Positions 57,735 through 64,000 of a stretch of DNA of 64,000 bases are shown one piece after another. The notes below the pieces were generated by a model. It was given only the letters and a program-made list of their open reading frames with translations. It had not been told where the DNA came from and ran no database searches. Within the stretch, counting starts at the first letter, position 1. The number at the start of each line of letters is the position of its first letter. Origin of the DNA: Streptomyces sp. STR69 (GTDB lineage Bacteria > Actinomycetota > Actinomycetes > Streptomycetales > Streptomycetaceae). The position numbers and the translations under genes were made by a program. The stretch lies in assembly GCF_024519455.1 (NCBI RefSeq), contig NZ_JALJRY010000034.1, positions 54,884 to 118,883 of the forward strand, given 5' to 3'.

Positions 57735-58181
57735 GTGTCCCCCCACACGACTCCCTCCCCGCAGCTCTTAGATGTCGCCAGCCCGGACTTGGCGCACTGG
57801 CTGGAACTTCCCGCGCACCGCTCCGGTGTCCGGGTCGCCCGCCACGTCATGGGCGCGCAACTGACCAAGTGGGGCCTGCCCGAGAGCGTGCGTGACGACG
57901 CGGTGCTCCTTGTCTCGGAGTTGGCCACCAATGGTGTGTGTCACACCCCCAGCGCGCGACTGCTGTGCGGGGTCGGGATCGTCGACGACCGCTGTCTGCG
58001 CATCGAGGTGCACGATCACGACTACACCGGCCGCGGGCTCTCCCGCTGCGAGCCGTGTGTCGACGACGAGAGCGGGCGCGGGCTGTTCATCGTGCAGGCG
58101 CTCGCGGACACCTGGGGGGTCGACCGGTCGGCGCTCACCGGCGGCAAGGCCGTGTGGGCCATGCTGTCGACCGGGTGCTGA
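57735..58181 (+). CDS. Anti-sigma-like ATP-binding protein (HATPase_c)
   Basis: A 148-residue GHKL ATPase domain with the N-box SELATNGVCHT and the G2-box SGRGLFIVQALAD. Two cysteines (RCEPCVDD) lie just before the ATP lid. It belongs to the same type as 3572-3991 and usually accompanies XRE/DUF397 genes. GTG at 57735 follows GGAAGGCG. It is followed by a convergent SpoIIE-type phosphatase. Confidence 0.87.
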   Translation: MSPHTTPSPQLLDVASPDLAHWLELPAHRSGVRVARHVMGAQLTKWGLPESVRDDAVLLVSELATNGVCHTPSARLLCGVGIVDDRCLRIEVHDHDYTGRGLSRCEPCVDDESGRGLFIVQALADTWGVDRSALTGGKAVWAMLSTGC

Positions 58182-58218
58182 AACCGGGCGATGGGGGGCG
58201 AGGACGTCCGCGGCCTGT

Positions 58219-59682
58219 TCAGGTGGTCGCGGGCGTCAACTCGGCCAGCAGCAGTGTGCGGTCGTCGGCTCCGGGCGCCGCGCCGGGGGAGTGGAGCAGT
58301 CGCTCGCACAGCGCGGGGAACGCGTCCGGGCCGCCGGACGGGGCGGGTTCGGCGGCGGCCGAGTCGAGGGCCGCGGCGAGCCGGGCGATCTCCTGGTCGA
58401 TGTCGGTGTGCCGGGACTCCACCAGTCCGTCACTGTAGAGCAGGAGCAGGGACGGTTCGGAGACGGTCAGCACCGTGGGCTCGTAGTTGCCGGTGCCGAG
58501 TCCCAGTGGCAGTCCCGCGCTGGCGAGGACGACGGGTGCGGCCGGTCCCCCGGGGCCGCGCAGCAGTGGGGGAGGGTGCCCGGCGCCGACCAGGGTGCAG
58601 GTGTGCGCCCCCGCGTCCCACTCGGCGTAGATGCAGGTGGCGAAGGACGCGCCCGGGGTGTCATAGGCCAACTCGTCGAGGCGGCGCATCAGTTCGGCCG
58701 GCTCCATGTCGAGTCGGGCCAACGTGCGTACGGCGGTGCGCAGTTGGATCATGGCGACGGCTGAGTCGGGGCCGTGGCCCATCGCGTCGCCGACGACCAG
58801 GCCGACCCGGCCGCCGGGGCGGGGCAGTACGTCGAACCAGTCGCCGCCGATGATGTTGCCCTGGCCGGCGGGGAGATAGCCGTGCGCGATACGGCAGCCG
58901 GGGAACTGTCGGGCAGGGTCCGGGAGCAGGCTGTTGCGGATGGCCAGCGCGGTGCGGCGCTCGCGTTCGTAGCGGCGCGCGTTGTCCAGCGCCACCCCGG
59001 TCCGGGCCGCCAGCGACTCCACGGCCACGGCCTCACCGGGCAGGAACGGTTCCCGCTCAGGGCCGCGGGTGCAGGCGATGAACCCGATGACGGCGCCGCG
59101 CAGTTGGAGCGGAACCACGAGGAAGGACGCCGTCCGCAGCAGATCGTCTATGCGCTCCGCGTCCCCGCCCGCGGACGCCAGCAGCCGCTGCGAGGTGTGC
59201 GCGTCCACCCCGTCGAGCACCTGGGTGTGCCCGGTGGCGAGCGCACGCGCGTACGGCGTCTCGCGCGGGAAGACGATCACCTCACCGACCGGCAGCACAC
59301 CGTCCCAGGACTCCTGCGCCTCCGTGCCCACCCGCACCGCCAGCCGGCGCGCCTCGATCTGGGCCGGATCCACGGAAGGAGTGGCGTTCTCCTCGAGCAC
59401 CCACCGCTCCAGCAGATACACCGACGCCGCGTCGCAGAAACCGGGTGTCAGCGCGTGCACGACATGTGTGCCGGTCAGCCGCAGGTCGAGCTCCGAGCCG
59501 ATCACGTCCGCGGCCGGGGCGAAGGCCTGCCTGCGGCGTGGGGGCCCGGCAGGGAGTGCGTCACCGTAGTGACTGCGCGGTTCGTTCCGCAGGGTCGTGC
59601 CTTTCCGGGTGGGGACCGGCCGCGTGGCGTGGGGCATGCGGTCTGCCGTGCGTTCGACGGCAATCATATGATGACTCGTCAA
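58219..59682 (-). CDS. GAF-SpoIIE protein phosphatase
   Basis: A protein of up to 487 residues with a GAF sensor domain (about 110-245; LRGAVIGFIACTRG) and a PP2C/SpoIIE phosphatase domain (about 250-480) with IIGGDWFDVLP, VGDAMGHGPDSA, LLLYSDGLVESR and ADDRTLLLAE. It is soluble. Several starts are possible between 59682 and 59637 and none has a good ribosome binding site. It probably dephosphorylates an anti-sigma antagonist. Only 26 bases separate it from the divergent methyltransferase gene, so their promoters overlap. Confidence 0.88.
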   Translation of the reverse strand: MTSHHMIAVERTADRMPHATRPVPTRKGTTLRNEPRSHYGDALPAGPPRRRQAFAPAADVIGSELDLRLTGTHVVHALTPGFCDAASVYLLERWVLEENATPSVDPAQIEARRLAVRVGTEAQESWDGVLPVGEVIVFPRETPYARALATGHTQVLDGVDAHTSQRLLASAGGDAERIDDLLRTASFLVVPLQLRGAVIGFIACTRGPEREPFLPGEAVAVESLAARTGVALDNARRYERERRTALAIRNSLLPDPARQFPGCRIAHGYLPAGQGNIIGGDWFDVLPRPGGRVGLVVGDAMGHGPDSAVAMIQLRTAVRTLARLDMEPAELMRRLDELAYDTPGASFATCIYAEWDAGAHTCTLVGAGHPPPLLRGPGGPAAPVVLASAGLPLGLGTGNYEPTVLTVSEPSLLLLYSDGLVESRHTDIDQEIARLAAALDSAAAEPAPSGGPDAFPALCERLLHSPGAAPGADDRTLLLAELTPATT

Positions 59683-59708
59683 GGATCTTCGGGTGAAGAG
59701 GAGTTGCA

Positions 59709-60521
59709 GTGCCGGGTAGTGGAGGTCTGCCGCAGGGGATCGATCCCGACAAGGCGAGCGTCGCCCGAATGTACGACGCGATGCTGGGCGGTGAACACAA
59801 TTTCGCCATAGACCGCGAGGCGGTGGCGGCGTTCACGGCCATCGACCCCCAGGTCCGCACCCTGGCCCGGGCCAACCGCGACTTCCTCGGCCGGGCCGTG
59901 CGCTTCCTGGTCGCCTCCGGAGTACGGCAGTTCATCGACCTCGGCTCGGGCATCCCCACCCAGGGCAACGTCCACGAGGTCGCACAGGCGGCGAGCCCCG
60001 GCGCCCGCGTGGTCTACGTCGACAACGACCCGGTGGCCGTCGCGCACAGCACCTCCCTCCTCGCCGACAACCCGGACGCGGACATCGTCGACGGCGACAT
60101 CCGGCGGCCGGGCGAGGTCCTGTCCGCCCCGCAGGTAAGGAAGTTGATCGACTTCGAGCAGCCGGTCGCCGTCCTGATGATCACGATCCTGCACTTCATC
60201 ACGCCCGCGGAGGACCCGGCCGGCATCGTCGCCGCGTTCCGTGACGCGTTGCCCGACGGGAGTTGGCTGGCGCTGAGCCACGCCACCAACCAGGACCGCC
60301 CGGACACCGCCGCGGCCGTGGGTCAGTTGTACCGCTCCAAGGCGACCTCACCCGTCACCGCCCGTTCCCACGACGAGATCCTCGGCCTGTTCGACGGCTT
60401 CGACCTGGCCGAACCCGGTCTCACCTACGTCCCCCTGTGGCGCCCGGACCCCGAGGACGAGATCCCGGAGAACCCGTCGGAGTACTGGGTCTACGCGGGC
60501 GTCGGCCGCAAGGGCGCGTGA
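59709..60521 (+). CDS. DUF574 SAM-dependent methyltransferase, second copy
   Basis: A 270-residue paralogue of 55464-56291, with DKASVARMYDAMLGGEHNFAID, FIDLGSGIPTQGNVHEVAQ and VVYVDNDPVAVAHSTSLL. GTG at 59709 follows AGAGGAG. It precedes the sigma factor gene by 130 bases on the same strand. The target of methylation is not known. Confidence 0.88.
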   Translation: MPGSGGLPQGIDPDKASVARMYDAMLGGEHNFAIDREAVAAFTAIDPQVRTLARANRDFLGRAVRFLVASGVRQFIDLGSGIPTQGNVHEVAQAASPGARVVYVDNDPVAVAHSTSLLADNPDADIVDGDIRRPGEVLSAPQVRKLIDFEQPVAVLMITILHFITPAEDPAGIVAAFRDALPDGSWLALSHATNQDRPDTAAAVGQLYRSKATSPVTARSHDEILGLFDGFDLAEPGLTYVPLWRPDPEDEIPENPSEYWVYAGVGRKGA

Positions 60522-60653
60522 GCCGTCGAGTCGGGCCGCGCACCGAAAGGCAGGTGCCCGCCCCGGATTTGACCGAACGAGGGGGAATGAGACGTGTGAA
60601 CCGGGGCAGGGGGGTCTTGTCGGTAGTTCGTTCGAGCGAATGGGGTGGGCGTT

Positions 60654-61532
60654 ATGGGAGCCGTGACGGCAGCGAAGGCAGCGGCCACGGCAGGGCGGCG
60701 GGTGGCGGCCGAGGAGTCGCTCCCGTTGATCGCGGAGCCGTCGAAGGTGAGCCCGAGGGACGCGCGCGAGCTGTCGCGCCAGTTCTTCGACCGGCTGACC
60801 TCGCTGGAGGAGGGCACCCCCGAGTTCCAGTACGTGCGCAACACCCTGATCGAGATGAACCTCTCCCTCGTGCGCTACGCGGCGGCCCGCTTCCGCAGCC
60901 GCAGCAACAACGAGATGGAGGACATCGTCCAGGTCGGCACGATCGGACTCATCAAGGCGATCGACCGCTTCGAACTCACCCGGCAGGTCGAGTTCACCTC
61001 GTTCGCCGTCCCCTACATCGTCGGCGAGATCAAGCGCTTCTTCCGCGACACCAGTTGGGCCGTCCATGTGCCGCGCCGACTGCAGGAGGCCCGCGTCGAG
61101 CTCGCCAAGGCGACCGAGGAACTCCGCTCCCGCCTCGGCCGTACCCCCACCACCCGTGAACTGTCCGAGCTGATGTGCCTGACCGAGGAAGAGGTCATCG
61201 AGGCCCGCAAGGCGTCCAACGGCTACACCTCCTCCTCGCTCGACGCCGCGCTCAGCTCCGACGCCGGCGCCGAGGGCGAGACGGTGCTCGCCGACGTCAT
61301 CGGCGAGGACGACCCGGGTCTCGAACTGGTCGACGACCTCAGCTCCTTGGCACCCCTGATCGCCCAACTCGACGGGCGGGAGCGGAAGATCATCCACATG
61401 CGCTACGTCGAGGAGCGCACCCAGGCCGAGATCGGCGAGGAACTCGGCATCTCCCAGATGCACGTGTCCCGTCTCATCAGCCGTATGCTCCGGCGACTGC
61501 GCGCGGGGCTGCTCGATCCCGCGGTGGCCTGA
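60654..61532 (+). CDS. SigB/SigF-type RNA polymerase sigma factor
   Basis: A 292-residue alternative sigma factor of group 3. Region 2 (NEMEDIVQVGTIGLIKAIDRFELTRQVEFTSFAVPYIVGEIKRFFRD), region 3 (LGRTPTTRELSELMCLTEEEVIEA) and region 4 (ERTQAEIGEELGISQMHVSRLISRMLRRLR) are all complete. It would direct stress or sporulation genes and be held by an anti-sigma ATPase such as those encoded at 57735 or 3572. ATG at 60654 follows GGGGTGGG. A strong terminator follows the gene. Confidence 0.93.
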   Translation: MGAVTAAKAAATAGRRVAAEESLPLIAEPSKVSPRDARELSRQFFDRLTSLEEGTPEFQYVRNTLIEMNLSLVRYAAARFRSRSNNEMEDIVQVGTIGLIKAIDRFELTRQVEFTSFAVPYIVGEIKRFFRDTSWAVHVPRRLQEARVELAKATEELRSRLGRTPTTRELSELMCLTEEEVIEARKASNGYTSSSLDAALSSDAGAEGETVLADVIGEDDPGLELVDDLSSLAPLIAQLDGRERKIIHMRYVEERTQAEIGEELGISQMHVSRLISRMLRRLRAGLLDPAVA

Positions 61533-61615
61533 CTGGCCGTCCTGCCCAACAATCCGGTCTGTTGGGTGAAATCACCCTCCCCGGACGCCCGTTCCGCGGG
61601 ACTCTCGTACTGTGA

Positions 61616-61644
61616 CCGGACCGGCACCCAGGGTGCCGGTCCGG
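61616..61644 (+). terminator. Terminator of the sigma factor gene
   Basis: CCGGACCGGCACC (61616-61628) and GGTGCCGGTCCGG (61632-61644) form a perfect 13-bp stem with a 3-base loop, 83 bases after the sigma factor stop. Confidence 0.8.
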
Positions 61645-61673
61645 CCGTTGTAGGGTTGCCGGAAGGGGGAGTT

Positions 61674-62249
61674 GTGGCGTGGCGGAGTGAGGAGTTCGGG
61701 GAGTCCCACGAGGGCATCGTGGGGGCGACCCTCGCCGACGGCAGTGAGCCGAAACCCGTGTATCTGGACGTGGGCAGTGGCACCAACGGATTCCAGACGC
61801 GCGAGTGGTGGGCGTACAACGGCTGGCTGGGCCGCCCCAAGGCGGCGGCCTGGCGGGCCTCCTGTGTGTGCGGCTGGCGTGGCGAGAGCCATCCCATCGA
61901 CTGGGACCAGGTGGAGGACCGCGACCTGGACGACCTGGACACGTCCGACGCGTACGAGGACTGGTGGGAGCACATCAGCGCGGTCGAACGCCGTACGGTC
62001 CCGCTGCCGGAGGAACTCTCCGATCTGATCGGGCAGTTGGAGGAACGGCTCGACGCGCTTGCCGAGACGGCACCGGTGGCCGCGCTGAAGGCGGTGGCCA
62101 TGCTGGAACGCATGGCGGGCCGGGTCGGCAGGGAGGCCGCGTACGGGGTGCGGGCCGACGACGTGTCGGGCGAGGCGCTCGGCAAGGCACTGGGACTCAG
62201 CGTGAACCGGGCCCGCTCCCGGCTCGACCGCTACCTTCGCTCCTACTGA
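61674..62249 (+). CDS. Hypothetical protein with a CxC motif and helical C-terminus
   Basis: A 191-residue protein. The first 80 residues contain several Trp and a short cysteine cluster (ASCVCGWRGESHPIDW), possibly a small metal site; the rest is helical and ends in VNRARSRLDRYLRSY, like a DNA-binding helix. No known family is recognised. GTG at 61674 follows GGAAGGGGGAG. It stands between the sigma factor terminator and a TetR gene. No function can be assigned. Confidence 0.7.
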   Translation: MAWRSEEFGESHEGIVGATLADGSEPKPVYLDVGSGTNGFQTREWWAYNGWLGRPKAAAWRASCVCGWRGESHPIDWDQVEDRDLDDLDTSDAYEDWWEHISAVERRTVPLPEELSDLIGQLEERLDALAETAPVAALKAVAMLERMAGRVGREAAYGVRADDVSGEALGKALGLSVNRARSRLDRYLRSY

Positions 62250-62365
62250 GCGGACGGCGGGCGGGACGCCGTGCTGCTGTGATGCCGTACGGTCGCCGTG
62301 CCGTGCCAGACTGGCCGTACCGCTAGTTCCCGCTCCGCCGTTCCCGCACTTCACCGAGGTTGTCC

Positions 62366-63013
62366 GTGACCAAGCCCCCGGCCCGAGTCCCCCAGCGAAG
62401 CAACGCGCGCTCCAACCGGGAACGGATCCTGGCCACGGCCCGCCGGGAACTCGGCCGGAACCCTGACATCACCCTCGAAGAACTCGCCCGCGCCTCTGGT
62501 GTGGTGCGGCGCACCCTGTTCGGGCACTTCCCCGGTCGGGAGGCGCTGCTGGAGGCGCTGGCCGAGGAGGCCGCGAAGGCGCTGAAGGCCGCGCTGCCCG
62601 CCGGCCCGGAAGCGGCGGAGCCGGAGTCGGCCGACCGGGCGTTCGCACGCTTCGTCCTGTCGATGTGGACCGTGGGCGACCGCTACCGGCTGCTGCTGGC
62701 CCTGGCCCGCCGTGACCTCGGTGTCGAGCGGGTCACCGAGATCCTGGCACCCGCTCGCCGCGCCGCCACCACCATCCTGGACCGCGGACAGCGCGACGGC
62801 GTCTTCCACACACAGCTGCCACCCGCCGTGCTGAGCGCAGGACTTGAGGCCCTGACGATCGCACTGCTCGAAGAGCTCAACACCGGCGAGTTGGAGGACG
62901 ACGGCACGTACGCTGCCGTCGCCGCGCTGATCGCGACCGGTGTGCCGGAGAAGCAGGCGCGTGACGTGGTGGACGGGATCGCGGGGGCGGCGCGGACCGT
63001 CACGGACGCGTGA
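62366..63013 (+). CDS. TetR-family transcriptional regulator
   Basis: A 215-residue repressor. The DNA-binding region NPDITLEELARASGVVRRTLFGHFPGREALLEAL is at about residues 33-66. The C-terminal part belongs to the common TetR ligand-domain type with QARDVVDGIAGAAR at the end. GTG at 62366 is preferred because GAGG lies 6 bases before it. Its target is not evident; the convergent LmeA-like gene is the nearest neighbour. Confidence 0.87.
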   Translation: MTKPPARVPQRSNARSNRERILATARRELGRNPDITLEELARASGVVRRTLFGHFPGREALLEALAEEAAKALKAALPAGPEAAEPESADRAFARFVLSMWTVGDRYRLLLALARRDLGVERVTEILAPARRAATTILDRGQRDGVFHTQLPPAVLSAGLEALTIALLEELNTGELEDDGTYAAVAALIATGVPEKQARDVVDGIAGAARTVTDA

Positions 63014-63047
63014 GCTCTCAAACACCGCCCCCGTAGGGCGAGTTGAC

Positions 63048-63836
63048 TCACGCCGAACCGGTCCGCGCGCTGTCGTCGGACCGGAAGGTGACCGACTCGC
63101 CCGACAGTCGGGCGCTGAGCCCGCTCTCCGTCGTGGTGACGGACCGCAGCCGCAGTCCGTCGGGGATGTTCCGCAGCCGTATCGGCCGTTCGAAGACCGT
63201 GCGGAGGGCCACTCGCCCCACCTCGGGCAGCAGACCGCCGGTGACCTGGAAGTTCTTGAAGGCGATGCGGTTGCCGGACAGTACCGAGACGGTCGCCGCC
63301 ACGGTGACGTCGGCGCCGGGGGCGAGCCGCACCGTCGCACGGACCTGGTCGGGGCGGGTGCCCCGGGAGATCTCCGGTCCGAGGGCGTCGGACACGTCCG
63401 GGTAGGACAGCAGGGCGGTCGCCTCCGCCGAGCGGGCCAGCGCCTCCTTGTCGTCGTCGGACTTCCTCAACCCGGCGAGGCGGAGCGAGAGTTGACTCAC
63501 CGGGAGCGGCCCGGTGGTGTCGCTCGCCGGTATGTCGTGCGCGGTGATGTCCACCTGCCGCAAAGTGCCGGCGGCCAGTTGGGTCAGGACGGGGAAGCCC
63601 CGGACATGGACCTCCGGCACCGAGGGTGTGTGCATGCCCTCCTGGAACGCCCTGGCCGTACGGGACTCGACCCGCGCAGTGGCGAAGCGGTCGACGGCGA
63701 CGGGAACGACGAGCAGCGCGACCAGCGCGCCGACCGCGATGACTACCGGGCGCCGGTTCCTGCGCGGCGGGCGCGTGTCGTCGGGCTCGTACGCCCCGTA
63801 CGTGTAGTCGGCGTAGTCATACGGGTGTTGCTGCAT
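63048..63836 (-). CDS. LmeA-like (DUF2993) phospholipid-binding protein
   Basis: A 262-residue membrane-anchored protein. Residues 1-28 are tyrosine-rich and cytoplasmic, residues 31-50 form one membrane helix (PVVIAVGALVALLVVPVAVD), and the outside part is a DUF2993 domain (VPEVHVRGFPVLTQLAAGTLRQVDITAHDI...). The mycobacterial family member LmeA binds phospholipids and supports mannan elongation, so an envelope role is likely. Start at ATG 63836 (MQQHPYDYADY). Confidence 0.85.
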   Translation of the reverse strand: MQQHPYDYADYTYGAYEPDDTRPPRRNRRPVVIAVGALVALLVVPVAVDRFATARVESRTARAFQEGMHTPSVPEVHVRGFPVLTQLAAGTLRQVDITAHDIPASDTTGPLPVSQLSLRLAGLRKSDDDKEALARSAEATALLSYPDVSDALGPEISRGTRPDQVRATVRLAPGADVTVAATVSVLSGNRIAFKNFQVTGGLLPEVGRVALRTVFERPIRLRNIPDGLRLRSVTTTESGLSARLSGESVTFRSDDSARTGSA

Positions 63837-63840
63837 GAGG

Positions 63841-64000
63841 TCTCCGTAAGTTGTTAGTCGGCCCGGGAGGGCCGGGTGTGGCTGATGTGGTCTTGCCAGT
63901 CGTGGCTTCGAAGGAGTGGCCGCCCGGTTCTCCGGGGCGCCCTGGCTGCTAATACGAAAATCCCCTGTCTGTGCAGGTCAGGTGTGTTCATGTGGCCTCC
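63841..64000. other. Terminal intergenic stretch
   Basis: The last 160 bases hold the upstream region of the LmeA-like gene. An A/T-rich patch (GCTAATACGAAAATC) at about 63947-63962 may be a promoter element. No gene was identified. Confidence 0.35.

Overview
The window is chromosomal DNA from a Streptomyces-like actinomycete. The evidence is the very high GC content with strong third-position bias, frequent GTG and TTG starts, twin-arginine and lipoprotein secretion signals, several genes preceded by a -10 box but no ribosome binding site, NarL-type kinases, SpoIIE-type phosphatases, anti-sigma-like ATPases, DUF397/DUF5753 pairs and a SigB/F-type sigma factor. No tRNA, rRNA, CRISPR array, insertion sequence or prophage was seen. 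The gene density and mixed content fit an accessory part of a streptomycete chromosome.

Layout. 1-3451: amine catabolism (APC permease and copper amine oxidase). 3572-8031: an anti-sigma-like ATPase, a SpoIIE phosphatase, a MarR/luciferase-like oxidoreductase pair and a GNAT protein. 8009-12203: GH18 chitinase with a DasR-like operator, a CsoR-type operator with a metal permease, a divergent TetR/DUF2218 pair, and the remnant of a regulator. 12450-15557: an orphan periplasmic binding protein next to a two-component system. 15550-22295: a galactoside operon (two sugar permeases, binding protein, GH42 beta-galactosidase) with a divergent LacI regulator. 22590-31533: gnd, an EEP-family phosphatase/nuclease, a small secreted protein, an NlpC/P60 hydrolase behind a c-di-AMP riboswitch, a sortase-anchored DUF1996 protein, and gap. 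31682-34011: a cold-shock group (small protein, DEAD-box helicase, Csp). 34265-42121: a single 2.6-kilo-residue polyketide synthase that carries its own loading ligase and thioesterase. 42183-48723: a small catabolic island with a class II aldolase, a broken branched-chain ketoacid dehydrogenase locus, an alpha/beta hydrolase, an XRE-cupin regulator, RidA and TetR. 48780-54061: MMPL exporter, a damaged SDR, a broken NTF2-like gene, a CmcI-like methyltransferase and an S1-domain protein. 54165-55220: a secreted GH5 enzyme. 55464-63836: a signalling island (two DUF574 methyltransferases, XRE/DUF397, ATPase, phosphatase, sigma factor), a TetR and an LmeA-like protein.

Three points stand out. First, the same perfect 16-bp palindrome (ATGTTTACGTAAACAT) lies before the galactoside operon/lacI and, 34 kb away, before the GH5 gene; this predicts one LacI regulon, perhaps for arabinogalactan. 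Second, a second operator pair (AGGCAA-N6-TTGCCT) lies 78 and 80 bases before the start codons of the class II aldolase and the alpha/beta hydrolase. These two sites flank a deletion scar that fused the 3' half of an lrp gene to a 5'-truncated bkdB and removed bkdA. Third, the PKS reads as ligase-ACP-KS-AT-DH-KR-ACP-TE, a self-contained assembly line in one protein without an obvious cluster around it.

All functional calls rest on reading motifs and family resemblance by eye; no database search was run.
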